In this document: positions 10,043-20,718 of the stretch, in pieces
How positions within the stretch are numbered: the first letter of the stretch is position 1
How the letters are laid out: every line of letters starts with the position of its first letter
NCBI GenBank assembly: GCA_947577025.1
Contig: CANPTO010000001.1
Location: forward strand, 1-64,000
Length of the DNA stretch: 64,000 bases
DNA from: an uncultured Clostridiaceae bacterium
GTDB lineage: Bacteria; Bacillota; Clostridia; TANB77; CAG-508
Direction of reading: 5' to 3'
Notes under the pieces: model-generated
Seen by the model: the letters and a program-made list of their open reading frames with translations, nothing else
Told to the model about the DNA's origin: nothing
The model's database searches: none
Program-made: the position numbers and the translations under genes

Positions 10043-10319
10043 TTATTCTAAAATATCAGCATGTGTGCCTGTATCTACTAGTAGCAATATTAATTTATCT
10101 TTTTCTATTTTGTAAATTAATAGACAATCTGGTAGTATATGGCAATCGTAATATCCTGAATATTTTCCCTTTAACGGATGGTTTTTATATTTTGCTGGTA
10201 ATGTTTCTTCATTTACTAATATATCTACTACTTCTTCTAATAACTTCATATTATATCCGTCTTTTATATGCTTTTTTTAGTCCTTGTTTGTATTTATTAG
10301 TAACTTCAATTTTATACAT
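10043..10319 (-). CDS. YafQ/RelE-family mRNA interferase toxin, with one CGG +1 recoding site
   Basis: Ribosome-dependent endoribonuclease of type II toxin-antitoxin systems. The ATG at 10317-10319 has GAGGAG at a good distance. The frame then reads MYKIEVTNKYKQGLKKAYKR and meets CGG at 10257-10259, with TAA two codons later. Skipping the C gives the conserved R-G-Y-N-M-x-L-L of YafQ proteins and continues to the end: P-L-K-G-x-Y-x-G-Y-x-D-C-H and the C-terminal L-V-x-T-G-T-H. Total 91 aa, the usual family size. The alternative, that translation starts at the internal ATG (10249), would delete the first conserved helix. The partner antitoxin is 27 bases upstream. Confidence 0.85.
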
Positions 10320-10346
10320 TATTTCACTCCTCTTTTAATATATCCT

Positions 10347-10640
10347 CTACCATCTCTTTCGCATTTGTATATGTTTTGTTTTCTTTTCTTTTGCTTCTTT
10401 TTCTATTTTGTGCAAGTCTATTTTACTATAATCATGAACATGACCATATTCACATATATACGAACCATTTCCATCTTCTATTTCAATATTTTCTCTTCTT
10501 TTTACTATAAATAGTATTCCATTATTTAGCTTTACTTGATGTAAAAACATATTAATTGCTTCACTTAATGATATACCTAAATCTGCTAAAATTGGAACTA
10601 CTTCTTCTTTTATTTTTTGGTCTATTCTAACAGTTGTCAT
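10347..10640 (-). CDS. RelB/DinJ-family antitoxin
   Basis: 97 aa; N-terminal ribbon-helix-helix segment (TTVRIDQKIKEEV, then ADLGISLSEAINMFLHQV) that should bind operator DNA, and a longer C-terminal part that would wrap the toxin. The ATG at 10638-10640 is preceded by AGAGGTG. It lies directly upstream of the YafQ-like toxin, forming one operon. Such antitoxins usually repress their own promoter together with the toxin. No CGG codon. Confidence 0.85.
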   Translation of the reverse strand: MTTVRIDQKIKEEVVPILADLGISLSEAINMFLHQVKLNNGILFIVKRRENIEIEDGNGSYICEYGHVHDYSKIDLHKIEKEAKEKKTKHIQMRKRW

Positions 10641-10951
10641 CTTAATCACCTCTTATCTCTATTTGTATACATTTTTTTATTAATAACCATTTTTTGTATT
10701 GTAGGGGTGTGACCTCTAATTCCTCCCGTTTTTAGGAGACCTTGCTATACAGTAATTTCTTTTGAGCTAGGTAAACACAAGGCTTACTCTCTACATATAT
10801 ATCAAATATTAACTGCGAATTGTAACAAATTCTTATATCATTTCATATTCTTTTCTTTCATTTTCCATAATATATTGTTCTTTTCTTGTTTATGTGTTAT
10901 AATATAAATAGAACTATAATAAAATTGTTTTGTAGAAAAGGAGATTGTACT
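10641..10951. other. Spacer between divergent genes
   Basis: About 310 bases that should hold the promoters of the dinJ-yafQ operon (leftward) and of the small gene at 10952 (rightward). A weak palindromic stretch GACCTCTAATTCCTCCCG ... GGAGACC lies near 10710-10742. No gene seen. Confidence 0.4.
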
Positions 10952-11221
10952 ATGAAAGACTTCAGTGTGCGGATAGTATCAAAAGACATTATTAATGGAG
11001 AGCCTCTGGCTACATGTGCGGTAACAACTTATGATAATCGATATTTTGCAACCGTTAGATATAATTACTTTACTAACGATTGTAAAGCAATTGACCTCAT
11101 TGATTCAGCCGATATACAGCTGTTGTTCGGTATTAAAACTTTAGATGAATATGATACTTTAATTGCTCTTATGTATGTTAGCGTTTTTGATACTATTTCT
11201 AAGGGAATTATGTCGAATTAA
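10952..11221 (+). CDS. Single-domain small protein of the 7833-8348 family
   Basis: 89 aa, aligning over its whole length with each half of the two-domain protein at 7833: F-S-V-R-I-V-S-K, P-L-A, Y-D-N-R-Y-F-A-T-V-R-Y-N-Y-F. AAAAGGAGA lies before the ATG. Codon 7 is an in-frame CGG (10970-10972). In the paralogous domains that position is Gln, and the +1 frame hits TAG at once, so CGG is read as a sense codon here. Relatively GC-rich codons (GTG, CTG, GCG) suggest a foreign origin. Function unknown. Confidence 0.7.
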   Translation: MKDFSVRIVSKDIINGEPLATCAVTTYDNRYFATVRYNYFTNDCKAIDLIDSADIQLLFGIKTLDEYDTLIALMYVSVFDTISKGIMSN

Positions 11222-11233
11222 TTTTCAATCAAC

Positions 11234-11268
11234 CACAAAAATCACTCCAAATTGGAGTGATTTTTGTA
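11234..11268. terminator. Bidirectional terminator of rpoC and the 10952 gene
   Basis: CAAAAATCACTCC AAA TTGGAGTGATTTTTG: near-perfect stem with A-run and T-run, between two converging genes. Confidence 0.9.
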
Positions 11269-11270
11269 GT

Positions 11271-14200
11271 TTATTCTGCTACTACTTCTTCGGCATCTTC
11301 TTCGCTTTCTTCTACTGGTAGTTGGTCGTTTTCTGTGCTTATTCTTGTGTTTTTGTATTTTGCTAGACCTGTTCCTGCTGGTATTAGTTTTCCTATGATA
11401 ACGTTTTCTTTTAGTCCTATTAGCTCGTCTACTTTTCCTTTTATTGCAGCTTCTGTTAATACTCTTGTTGTTTCTTGGAATGATGCTGCTGATAGGAAGC
11501 TGTCTGTTGCTAAAGATGCTTTTGTTATTCCTAGTAATACTCGTTTTCCTGTTGCTGGACGTTTTCCTTCTGCTATGGCTCTTTCGTTTATGTCTTTGAA
11601 TTCGTACATGTCTACTAGTGAACCTGCAAATAGGTGTGTATCTCCATTGTCTTCTACTCTTACTTTCTTAAGCATTTGTCTACCTATTACTTCTACGTGT
11701 TTGTCGTTTATATCAACACCTTGGTTTCTATATACTTTTTGTACTTCTTGTACTAAGTAGTTGTAAACTCCTTCTGGTCCCTTGATTAAAAGCAATTCGT
11801 TTGGATTTATTGAACCTTCTGTAAGTGGCTGACCTGCTTTTACTTCGTCTCCTTCTTTTACTTTTAGTTTTGAACCAAATGGTATTACATATGTTTTACT
11901 ATCATCGCTTGATGTTACTACAAGTTCTTTCTTTTTCTTGTTTTCTTGTAGTTTTACTCTACCATCTATTTCTGTTATTATTGCAACACCCTTAGGTTTT
12001 CTTGCTTCAAATAACTCTTCAACCCTTGGAAGACCTTGTGTTATGTCGGCAACTCCGGCAACACCACCTGAGTGAATTGTTCTCATTGTAAGCTGTGTAC
12101 CTGGCTCACCTATTGATTGCGCAGCTATTATTCCTACTGCTTCACCAATGTCTGCTTCTTGCTGACTAGATAGACCCATACCATAACATTTTGAACATAC
12201 TCCGTTTTTTGTTCTACATCCAAATACTGAGCGTACTCTTACTGTTTCTATTCCAGCAGCTACTATTTTGTCTGCTAGCCCAGCTGTAATCATTGTATCT
12301 GGAGTTACTATTACTTCTTTTGTTTCTGGGTTTACTATGTCTTCTAGTGGGTATCTTCCTGTTATTCTTTCTTCTAAGCTTTCTATTACTTGGTTTCCGT
12401 CTTTTATTGCTGTAAGTTCTATTCCATCATGTGTTCCACAGTCATGTTCTCTTACTATAATATCTTGTGATACGTCTACTAATCTTCTTGTTAGGTATCC
12501 TGAATCGGCTGTTCTTAACGCTGTATCTGAAAGACCTTTACGAGCACCATGGGCAGATATGAAGTATTCTAGAGCATCTAGACCTTCTCTGAATGATGAT
12601 TTGATTGGTATTTCGACTGTTCTACCTGTTGTACTTGCCATAAGTCCACGCATACCTGCTATTTGTTTTAATTGGTCTAAGTTACCACGGGCACCTGAGT
12701 CTGACATGACATATAATGGGTTTAGTTTGTCAAAGTTGTTTTTCATGGCAACACTGACATCACTTGTAGCTTTTTCCCATATTTTAATTACTGATTGGTA
12801 TCTTTCCTCTTCTGTAATTAAACCACGTTTGTATTGTTTTAATACATTTGCTACTTCTTTTGATGCATCTTCTAATATTGTTTTCTTTTCTTCTGGAACT
12901 TTTGCATCTTCTATTGAAACTGTTATACCACTTGTTGTTGAATGTTTAAAACCTGATGCTTTAATGTAGTCTAATAGTTCGGCTGTTCTTGATAGTCCAT
13001 GTTTTTCTATACATTTTCCTACTATTTTTCCTAACATTTTCTTGTTTGTTACAAAGTTTATTTCTGGTTCAAATTCATTTTCTGGATTGCTTCTGTCTAC
13101 AAAGCCTAAATCTTGTGGTATTTCTTTATTGAATATTATTCTACCTACTGTTGTTTCAACTTTTTTATGTCTTTCATTTCCTTCTTCATCTATTTTGCTC
13201 ATTCTTACGAATATTTTAGCATGCATTCCTACTTCTTTATTTTCGTAAGCCATTATTGCTTCTTCTGGAGATGAGAAGTAGTTTCCTTCTCCAATTTCAC
13301 CTTCTACTTCCATTGTTAGGTAGTAGTTTCCTAATATCATATCTTGTGATGGTACTGTTACTGGCTTACCATCTTGTGGTTTTAGTAAGTTGTTTACTGA
13401 TAACATTAAGTATCTTGCTTCTGCTTGTGCTTCTGGTGATAGAGGTAAATGTATAGCCATTTGGTCACCATCGAAGTCAGCGTTGAAGGCTGTACATACT
13501 AATGGGTGTAATTTTATTGCTCTTCCTTCTACTAGTACTGGTTCGAATGCTTGAATACCTAGTCTATGTAGTGTTGGAGCACGGTTTAACATTACTGGAT
13601 GGTCTTTTATAACTTCTTCTAATATATCCCATACTTCTGGGCGAAGTTTTTCTACCATTCTTTTTGCATTTTTTATGTTGTGTGCTATTCCTCTTTGTAC
13701 TAATTCTTTCATTACAAATGGTTTGAATAGTTCTACTGCCATTTCTTTTGGAACACCACATTGATATATTTGTAGTTCTGGTCCTACTACGATAACTGAA
13801 CGTCCTGAGTAGTCAACACGTTTTCCTAGCAAGTTTTGACGGAAACGTCCTTGTTTTCCTTTTAGTAGGTCTGATAGAGATTTTAATGCTCTATTTCCAG
13901 CTCCTGTTACTGGTTTTCCCCTTCTTGAGTTATCTATTAGGGCATCTACTGATTCTTGTAGCATTCTTTTTTCGTTTCTTTTTATTATTTCTGGTGCTCC
14001 TAATTCTATTAGTCTTTTTAGTCTGTTGTTTCTGTTTATAACTCTTCTATATAGGTCGTTTAAGTCTGATGTTGCAAATCTACCACCATCTAATTGTACC
14101 ATTGGTCTTAATTCTGGTGGAATAACTGGTACAACATTCATTACCATCCATTCAGGTCTGTTTCCTGATAGTCTAAATGATTCTACTGTGTCTAGTCTTT

Positions 14201-14825
14201 TTATTAGTTTTGCTTTCTTTTGCTCACTTGCTTTTTCTAGTTCTTTCTTTAGGCTTTCTGATAATTTATCTAAGTCGATTTCTTTTAGTAGTTTTTCTAG
14301 AGCTTCTGCTCCCATTTCTGCTTTAAAGCTTCCATATCCATATTTTTCTACTGCTTCATGATATTCTTTTTCTGTTAGTACTTGGCATTTCATTAACCCT
14401 GATGTTCCTTTGTCTGTTACTATGTATGATGCAAAGTATATTATTTTTTCTAGGTTTCTTGGTGATATGTCTAGCATTAATGCTATTCTACTTGGTATTC
14501 CTTTGAAGTACCAAATATGTGCAACTGGTGCTGCAAGCTCAATATGCCCCATTCTTTCACGTCTTACTTTTGATTTTGTTACTTCTACTCCACATCTGTC
14601 ACAGACAATACCTTTATAACGAACTCTTTTATATTTACCACAGTGGCATTCCCAGTCTTTTGTTGGTCCAAATATTCTTTCACAAAATAGACCATCTTTT
14701 TCTGGTTTTAGAGTTCTATAGTTAATGGTTTCAGGTTTTTTTACTTCTCCTTTTGACCATTCTCTTATTTTTTCATCTGATGCTAATCCTATTTTTATTT
14801 TATCAAATATTTCTAATTCATCCAC
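11271..14825 (-). CDS. rpoC: RNA polymerase subunit beta'
   Basis: Catalytic subunit of RNA polymerase, 1184 aa. Seen: N-terminal zinc site ([20 protein letters not shown]), the catalytic NADFDGDQM motif holding Mg2+, the second zinc site (CGTHDG ... [11 protein letters not shown]), the bridge-helix/trigger-loop region (TGLADKI..., [16 protein letters not shown]) and an acidic tail. An open frame extends 32 codons upstream through an ATTATTCATT repeat, but GTG at 14823-14825 with GGGGG upstream gives the family N-terminus ([15 protein letters not shown]). No in-frame CGG in 1184 codons, though out-of-frame CGG (GAC GGA, AAC GGA, GCC GGA) occurs. Confidence 0.97.
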   Translation of the reverse strand: MDELEIFDKIKIGLASDEKIREWSKGEVKKPETINYRTLKPEKDGLFCERIFGPTKDWECHCGKYKRVRYKGIVCDRCGVEVTKSKVRRERMGHIELAAPVAHIWYFKGIPSRIALMLDISPRNLEKIIYFASYIVTDKGTSGLMKCQVLTEKEYHEAVEKYGYGSFKAEMGAEALEKLLKEIDLDKLSESLKKELEKASEQKKAKLIKRLDTVESFRLSGNRPEWMVMNVVPVIPPELRPMVQLDGGRFATSDLNDLYRRVINRNNRLKRLIELGAPEIIKRNEKRMLQESVDALIDNSRRGKPVTGAGNRALKSLSDLLKGKQGRFRQNLLGKRVDYSGRSVIVVGPELQIYQCGVPKEMAVELFKPFVMKELVQRGIAHNIKNAKRMVEKLRPEVWDILEEVIKDHPVMLNRAPTLHRLGIQAFEPVLVEGRAIKLHPLVCTAFNADFDGDQMAIHLPLSPEAQAEARYLMLSVNNLLKPQDGKPVTVPSQDMILGNYYLTMEVEGEIGEGNYFSSPEEAIMAYENKEVGMHAKIFVRMSKIDEEGNERHKKVETTVGRIIFNKEIPQDLGFVDRSNPENEFEPEINFVTNKKMLGKIVGKCIEKHGLSRTAELLDYIKASGFKHSTTSGITVSIEDAKVPEEKKTILEDASKEVANVLKQYKRGLITEEERYQSVIKIWEKATSDVSVAMKNNFDKLNPLYVMSDSGARGNLDQLKQIAGMRGLMASTTGRTVEIPIKSSFREGLDALEYFISAHGARKGLSDTALRTADSGYLTRRLVDVSQDIIVREHDCGTHDGIELTAIKDGNQVIESLEERITGRYPLEDIVNPETKEVIVTPDTMITAGLADKIVAAGIETVRVRSVFGCRTKNGVCSKCYGMGLSSQQEADIGEAVGIIAAQSIGEPGTQLTMRTIHSGGVAGVADITQGLPRVEELFEARKPKGVAIITEIDGRVKLQENKKKKELVVTSSDDSKTYVIPFGSKLKVKEGDEVKAGQPLTEGSINPNELLLIKGPEGVYNYLVQEVQKVYRNQGVDINDKHVEVIGRQMLKKVRVEDNGDTHLFAGSLVDMYEFKDINERAIAEGKRPATGKRVLLGITKASLATDSFLSAASFQETTRVLTEAAIKGKVDELIGLKENVIIGKLIPAGTGLAKYKNTRISTENDQLPVEESEEDAEEVVAE

Positions 14826-15363
14826 TATCTTTTTAGCCCCCTTAATTTTAATAATGAAGAGTGAATAATGAATAGTGAATAATCTTTGCTCTTTAACCAC
14901 GTAAGATCCGTATTCAAACATTCATTATTAAAATTAATTATTCATTATTAATTATTCATCATTCATTCTTCATTTTTATAATTCATAATTTTGGCTTTCA
15001 TTAAAATTCAAAAATAATCCACTGCTGTGCAATTTTTCTTGTCTATTTTTTTATCTCGTTTGAAAATATTTAATTAATTATTTATTTTTGTTTTCGGTGT
15101 GTTTCCGATTGGGGACAGTTCCTAATCTAGCCAGATTATTTTGGTTTTTTGGCTTGAAATTCTTCTCTATCTTGTTTCCGATTACGAACCGTCCCCAATC
15201 TACTGCCCAATCTATTTTAATTGTTCGTAATAGTTTTAGTTTTGTATTCCTAGGTCGCCCAAAGTGCGACCACTACAACCATAATAATTTGTTCCATATC
15301 TAATCAATTCAAATTTCTACTGTAGGGGTCGCACTTTGGGCGACCCAAGGAACTACATTAATT
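14826..15363. repeat. Repeat-filled rpoB-rpoC spacer
   Basis: 538 bases where most genomes have under 100. It holds three repeat types: ATTATTCATT-type copies at about 14849-14990; a hairpin GATTGGGGAC ... GTCCCCAATC at about 15108-15202; and a hairpin TAGGTCGCCCAAAGTGCGACC ... GGTCGCACTTTGGGCGACCC at about 15251-15346. No gene and no clear promoter seen. The long hairpins could attenuate or process the rpoBC message. Confidence 0.75.
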
Positions 15364-18300
15364 TTATTCTAGTCCATCATTGTCTAAATTGTCTTCTGCT
15401 AGGTCTGTGCCAAAAATTTCTGCGTCGTCGTCGTCATCTAATTCTGTAAATAACTCGTCGTCGTCCATAATATCTTCGTCTACGTCTAATAGCATTGGTT
15501 CGTTGTCTTCGTCTATTTCTATATAGTTTTCATCTAGGTCATTTTGTTCTAGTACGTCTTCTCCTATTTTTGCTTCTTCATAGTCTATTCCTTCGTCGAT
15601 GTGTTCTTTTATTTCTAGTTCTTCATCGTCTTGTGAGTATAAACGTATGTCTAATCCTAGCGATTGAAGTTCTTTTATTAATACTTTGAAACTTTCTGGT
15701 ACTCCTGGTTCTGGTACATTTTCACCTTTTACTATTGCTTCATATGTTTTTACACGTCCAACAACGTCGTCTGATTTTACTGTTAGCATTTCTTGAAGTG
15801 TATATGCTGCTCCATATGCTTCTAATGCCCAAACTTCCATCTCTCCGAAACGTTGTCCACCGAATTGTGCTTTACCTCCTAGTGGTTGTTGTGTTACTAG
15901 TGAGTATGGTCCTGTTGAACGAGCATGTATTTTGTCGTCTACTAAGTGATGTAGTTTTAACATGTACATTACTCCAACTGTTACTGGACTATCAAATTTT
16001 TCTCCTGTACGTCCATCTATTAGTATTGATTTTCCATCTTCTCTTAAACCTGCTTCTTTTAGTAACTCTTTTATTTCTTCATCTGATGCACCGTCAAATA
16101 CTGGTGTTGCTACTTTCCAGCCAAGTAGCCTTGCTGCCATACCTAAGTGAACTTCTAGAACTTGACCTAAGTTCATACGTGATGGTATACCTTGTGGGTT
16201 TAATACTATATCTACTGGTGTTCCATCTTCTAAGAATGGCATGTCTTCTACTGGTAATATTCTTGAAATAACACCTTTGTTACCATGACGTCCAGCCATT
16301 TTATCTCCAACTGATATTTTTCTTTTTGTTGCTATATAACAACGTATTACTTGATTTACTCCAGGCCCTAATTCATCTGAATTTTCTCTAGTAAATATTT
16401 TTACGTCTACTATTGTTCCTGCTTCTCCATGTGGTACTCTTAAAGATGTATCTCTTACTTCTCTTGCTTTTTCTCCAAATATTGCACGAAGTAGTCTTTC
16501 TTCTGCTGTTAATTCTGTTTCTCCTTTTGGTGTTACTTTACCTACTAGAATGTCTCCTGGTCTTACTTCTGCTCCTATTCTTATTATTCCGTTTTCATCT
16601 AAGTCTTTTAGTCCGTCATCTCCAATATTTGGTATATCACGAGTTATTTCTTCTGGTCCTAATTTTGTGTCACGGCATTCACAGTCATATTCTTCTATAT
16701 GTATTGATGTGTATACGTCTTCTTTTACTAGTCTTTCACTTATTAATACAGCGTCTTCGTAGTTGTAACCTTGCCATGTTGTAAATGCTATTAATACATT
16801 TCTTCCTAGTGCCATTTCTCCATCTTTTGTAGATGGTCCATCTGCTAGAATATCTCCTTCATTTACTTTTTCACCTCTTGCTACTACTGGTCTTTGGTTT
16901 ATACATGTACCACCATTTGTTCTTTTGAACTTGCGTAGTTTGTATATATCTATTGTTCCTTTTTTATTTCTTACTTGTACTTCATCTGAACTTACTTTTT
17001 CTACAACACCTTCATTTATTGCTGTAACTGTAATTCCAGAGTCTTTTGCTGCTCTATATTCTATACCTGTACCTACTATTGGTGCTTCTGGTATTAATAG
17101 TGGAACTGCTTGACGTTGCATGTTAGAACCCATTAGTGAACGTTTAACGTCATCGTGCTCTAAGAATGGTATCATTGCTGCTGCTACTGATACTAATTCT
17201 TTTGGTGAAACGTCTACATAGTCTACATCTTCTTTATCAACCTCTGTTATTTCTGTTCTATTACGTACTTTTATTCTTTTATGTATAAATCTTCCTTCTT
17301 CATCTAGTGGCTCTGAGGCTTGAGCTATTATGTAGTTGTCTTCTTTGTCTGCTGACATATATTCAACTATATCTGTTACTTTTCCTGTTTCTTTATCAAC
17401 TTTTCTGTATGGTGTTTCTATGAAACCATATTCATTTATAATTGCGAAAGATGATAATGCTGAAATTAAACCGATATTTGGTCCTTCTGGTGATTCTACT
17501 GGGCATAGTCTTCCATAGTGTGTATAGTGAATATCACGAACTTCGAAGCCTGCTCTTTCTCTAGATAAACCTCCAGGTCCTAATGCTGATATTCTTCTTT
17601 TATGTGTAAGCTCTGATAATGGGTTTGTTTGATCCATAAATTGTGATAATTGTGAGCTTCCGAAGAACTCTCTAATTGATGATGTTATTGGTTTTGTGTT
17701 TATTAATGTTTGTGGTGTTACTACGTCTAAGTCTTGTATTGTCATTCTTTCACGTACAACTCTTTCTAGCCTTGTTAAACCTATTCTAAATTGATTTTGT
17801 AGTAATTCTCCAACACATCTTATACGTCTGTTTCCTAAATGGTCTATGTCATCTATTGTTCCTATTCCATGGTCTAGGTTTAATAGGTAACTTATTGAGG
17901 CAATTATATCCTCATTTGTTATGTGTTTAGGTACTAACTCTTCTTTTCTCTCGGCTAATACTTTGTGTAAATCTTTTTTGTCTGTTGTATCTAAAATAGA
18001 TTTTAATACTTCATAATTTACTTCTTCTTTGAAATGTAAATCACTTATATCCACATCTGTTACAAAACTGTGGATATTTACTGTTCCATTTCCTATTATT
18101 CTTACTTTTTTGTCATTTACTTTTATATCTACTATGTTTAGACCTGTATTTTGTATTTCTTCTGCTATTTCCTTTGATATTGTGCCATCTTTTTCTACTA
18201 ATACTTCTCCTGTTGATGGATCTATTATATCTTCAAATGCTATTTTTCCTGATATTCTTGATGCTAAACTTAATTTTTGGTTGAATTTGAATCTACCAAC

Positions 18301-19104
18301 TTTTGCTAGGTCATATCTTTTTTCATCGAAGAATAAACCATTAAATAAGTTTCTAGCTGCATCAACTGTTGGAAGTTCTCCTGGTCTTAATTTTTTGTAT
18401 ATTTCTATTAAGGCTTCATCTTGTGTTTTTATTGTGTCTTTTGCTATTGTTGCCATTATTTTAGCTTCTTCACCAAATAGAGAAACAATTTGCTCATCTG
18501 TTGTTAAGCCTATTGCTCTTAATAAGCATGTTACTGGTATTTTTCTTGTTCTATCTACCCTTGCCCAGAATATGTCATTTCCATCTGTTTCGTATTCTAT
18601 CCATGCTCCACGAATTGGCATAACTGTTGATGTAAATACTTTTTTACCAACTTTGTCAAATTCATATGCATAATAGCAACCTGGTGAACGTACTAACTGG
18701 CTAACTACAACCCTTTCTGCACCATTTATGATGAAAGTTCCACTTTCTGTCATTAGTGGGAAGTCTCCAAGGTATATTTCTTGTTCTTTAATTTCACCTG
18801 TTTCACGGTTAATTAAACGCACCTTTACATGTAGCCTTGTAGCATAAGTTGCGTCTCTTTCTTTTGCTTCTTCAACTGTGTATTTAGTTTTATCTTCCAT
18901 GTAGTAATCGAAAAACTCAAGAACTAAGTTACCAGAATAGTCAATTATTGGTGAAATATCTTTTAAAACTTCTCCTAATCCTTCCTTTACGAACCAATCG
19001 TAAGAATCTTTTTGAACCTTAATAAGGTTTGGCATTTCTATGAAATCACCAATTTTTGCAAACGTTTTACGTGTGCATTTTTCGTGTTTGATATCTTTTA
19101 CCAA
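15364..19104 (-). CDS. rpoB: RNA polymerase subunit beta
   Basis: Catalytic subunit of RNA polymerase, 1246 aa. Seen: the rifampicin region ([23 protein letters not shown]), the conserved [24 protein letters not shown]-like ([19 protein letters not shown]), [10 protein letters not shown] and the C-terminal [21 protein letters not shown] regions. A highly acidic ~85-residue tail (runs of D and E) is longer than usual. The TTG at 19102-19104 is chosen because GGAG lies 8 bases upstream; it starts M-V-K-D-I-K-H-E. The codon set has no in-frame CGG although arginine is frequent. Confidence 0.97.
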   Translation of the reverse strand: MVKDIKHEKCTRKTFAKIGDFIEMPNLIKVQKDSYDWFVKEGLGEVLKDISPIIDYSGNLVLEFFDYYMEDKTKYTVEEAKERDATYATRLHVKVRLINRETGEIKEQEIYLGDFPLMTESGTFIINGAERVVVSQLVRSPGCYYAYEFDKVGKKVFTSTVMPIRGAWIEYETDGNDIFWARVDRTRKIPVTCLLRAIGLTTDEQIVSLFGEEAKIMATIAKDTIKTQDEALIEIYKKLRPGELPTVDAARNLFNGLFFDEKRYDLAKVGRFKFNQKLSLASRISGKIAFEDIIDPSTGEVLVEKDGTISKEIAEEIQNTGLNIVDIKVNDKKVRIIGNGTVNIHSFVTDVDISDLHFKEEVNYEVLKSILDTTDKKDLHKVLAERKEELVPKHITNEDIIASISYLLNLDHGIGTIDDIDHLGNRRIRCVGELLQNQFRIGLTRLERVVRERMTIQDLDVVTPQTLINTKPITSSIREFFGSSQLSQFMDQTNPLSELTHKRRISALGPGGLSRERAGFEVRDIHYTHYGRLCPVESPEGPNIGLISALSSFAIINEYGFIETPYRKVDKETGKVTDIVEYMSADKEDNYIIAQASEPLDEEGRFIHKRIKVRNRTEITEVDKEDVDYVDVSPKELVSVAAAMIPFLEHDDVKRSLMGSNMQRQAVPLLIPEAPIVGTGIEYRAAKDSGITVTAINEGVVEKVSSDEVQVRNKKGTIDIYKLRKFKRTNGGTCINQRPVVARGEKVNEGDILADGPSTKDGEMALGRNVLIAFTTWQGYNYEDAVLISERLVKEDVYTSIHIEEYDCECRDTKLGPEEITRDIPNIGDDGLKDLDENGIIRIGAEVRPGDILVGKVTPKGETELTAEERLLRAIFGEKAREVRDTSLRVPHGEAGTIVDVKIFTRENSDELGPGVNQVIRCYIATKRKISVGDKMAGRHGNKGVISRILPVEDMPFLEDGTPVDIVLNPQGIPSRMNLGQVLEVHLGMAARLLGWKVATPVFDGASDEEIKELLKEAGLREDGKSILIDGRTGEKFDSPVTVGVMYMLKLHHLVDDKIHARSTGPYSLVTQQPLGGKAQFGGQRFGEMEVWALEAYGAAYTLQEMLTVKSDDVVGRVKTYEAIVKGENVPEPGVPESFKVLIKELQSLGLDIRLYSQDDEELEIKEHIDEGIDYEEAKIGEDVLEQNDLDENYIEIDEDNEPMLLDVDEDIMDDDELFTELDDDDDAEIFGTDLAEDNLDNDGLE

Positions 19105-19446
19105 AACAATCACTCCTATATAAAATTTTAAGCAGAATTAAATGTTATTAAGCTACTTTATACCTTTTGATACTTATTTACAATAATTGGCATACTTTTT
19201 ATATTCATATGCCATGCCCCTTATAAATAAATATTAAAATGGTTATAGTGCTCCACTAGCTTATACCTTTGTGAATTAAAATTTATATGTAAAAAGAAGT
19301 CCTTCTTGAAATTAATTTTATATTCTATAAAACCTCCCCTTCCTGCTTATTAAAAGCTTGATTTTATAGCTTAAAATTAACCCAATTCCTCTTCCTTTTA
19401 AAATTACGTAAACAGTAAAATAGGCGAAATAGCCCTATACTACTTT

Positions 19447-19476
19447 AGTATACTTTAAAAGCTATAGGCTTGTCAA
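19447..19476 (-). promoter_or_regulatory. Sigma-A-type promoter for rpoBC
   Basis: On the minus strand TTGACA (19471-19476), an 18-base spacer and TATACT (19447-19452). Transcription would begin near 19440, leaving an untranslated leader of roughly 335 bases before rpoB. No ribosomal protein gene is seen in the leader. Confidence 0.75.
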
Positions 19477-19561
19477 GAGCTTTTTGAGAATTTTTATTTC
19501 AAATATAGTAAAATATAAAATATTATGATATACTAATAATATTAATAAAAGGAGAGTATTA

Positions 19562-19689
19562 ATAATGATGAATGAATTTGTTACTTATTCAGGATGTGCA
19601 TTATACTGATGACGAAATTGCAATATTTAAAACAGTAATTGAAAGAGGTGCAGAATACTTTTTGATGTTGCTAAAAAAGGAGGAATACA
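19562..19689 (+). pseudogene. Relic of a small gene related to 30092-30367
   Basis: A ribosome site (AAAGGAGAG) and ATG ATG start a 14-codon frame that ends early. Just after it, another frame encodes VHYTDDEIAIFKTVIERGAEYF, then KKGGIQ, closely matching the C-terminus of the protein at 30092-30367 (YSEEEIALFKTVVENGAPYF, KGGIQ). A missing T in a T-run and loss of the middle part show decay. It precedes the DUF3791/DUF3990 genes, as the intact copy precedes DUF4160. Confidence 0.6.
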
Positions 19690-19914
19690 ATGTCTAAAAA
19701 TGAAAAGAATATAATTAATTATATAGTAATATGTATAAATGAGTTTGCAAAGCACTACAAAATAACAAATAAAGAAGCATATTTATATTTAAGAGACTAT
19801 AAAGGAATTGAGTTTTTAAAAGAAAATTATGAAGCAGAACATACTATAGGATTAGATGATGCCATAGATGATTTAAAACAAATATGCATAAAAAATGGAG
19901 GAGATATTAAATGA
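19690..19914 (+). CDS. DUF3791-like small protein (putative antitoxin)
   Basis: 74 aa, mostly helical (KNIINYIVICINEFAKHYKITNKEAYLYLRDYKGIEFL ...). It resembles the DUF3791 family that commonly sits beside DUF3990 proteins. GGAGG is 7 bases before the ATG. Its TGA overlaps the ATG of the next gene (ATGA), so the two are translationally coupled. Antitoxin role is inferred from this arrangement only. Confidence 0.65.
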   Translation: MSKNEKNIINYIVICINEFAKHYKITNKEAYLYLRDYKGIEFLKENYEAEHTIGLDDAIDDLKQICIKNGGDIK

Positions 19915-20406
19915 TATTATATCATGGTTCAAATTTAAAAATAGAAGAAATTGATTTGTCAAAATGTAAACCATATAAAGATTTTGGACAAGGTTTTTAT
20001 TGTACTACAATAGAAAAACAAGCAGAATTTATGGCAGAAAGAGTAGTAAAAAGGCAAGGTCGGTATAAAAACTGTAAATACTTTTGAGCTAGATAATAAT
20101 ATTTTCAATGATAAAGAGTTAAATATAAAAATATTCGATAAGCCATCAAAAGAATGGGCAAAATTTATATTAAATAATAGAGATAAAAATTATAAATTTC
20201 CTAATAGTAAAGAATGTAATTTTGATAATAAGTATGATTTAGTAATTGGACCTGTGGCTGATGATGATATTATCGTACTATTTAGAACTTTTGTAAATGG
20301 CTTGATTGATGTTGATACGCTAATAAAAGAACTTACATATAAAGAATTAACTGACCAATATTCTTTCCATACAAAGAGAGCCTTAAAATACTTGAAAGGA
20401 GTATAG
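19911..20406 (+). CDS. DUF3990-like protein (putative ADP-ribosyltransferase-type toxin), one CGG +1 recoding site
   Basis: The N-terminus M-I-L-Y-H-G-S, followed by D-F-G-Q-G-F-Y-C-T-T and a Q-A-E-F-M-A helix, is the pattern of DUF3990 proteins, which resemble ADP-ribosyltransferases. The frame from the ATG meets CGG at 20061-20063 and soon stops. Skipping the C gives K-R-Q-G-G-I-K-T-V-N-T-F-E-L-D and a normal remainder to TAG at 20404-20406, 164 aa in all. This is one of two + strand genes with the event, so it follows the coding strand, not the DNA strand. Flanked by two small helical genes that may both be antitoxins. Confidence 0.8.
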
Positions 20407-20411
20407 AAATA

Positions 20412-20630
20412 ATGGTATTAGAAAAATTAAATTATTTAGCAGAATGTATTACACAAGATTTGATACAATATTTAATGGAGGATTATAATATTACAATGGA
20501 AATGGCTATGGATATTGTATACCATTCAAAAATCTTTGAGCAATTATATGATTTTGAAACTCATTTGTATTATGAGTCTTCAAGTTATGTGTATGAGTAT
20601 TTAAAAGAAGAAATAAAAAAATCGCTTTAG
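20412..20630 (+). CDS. Small helical protein, possible second DUF3791-like partner
   Basis: 72 aa. The segment CITQDLIQYLMEDYNITMEMAMDIVYHSKIFEQL resembles the first DUF3791-like protein in length and helix layout. AAGGAG lies 12 bases before the ATG and the spacing from the DUF3990 gene is only 5 bases, so it belongs to the same operon. Acidic overall, as expected for a toxin partner, but this is inference. Confidence 0.6.
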   Translation: MVLEKLNYLAECITQDLIQYLMEDYNITMEMAMDIVYHSKIFEQLYDFETHLYYESSSYVYEYLKEEIKKSL

Positions 20631-20718
20631 ACTTTTTTTATTACAATGGCTATTGACCATTAATTTTAAATATGGTATTATAAATCCACATAATTTTAAA
20701 ATAAAGTAGGTTATTAAT

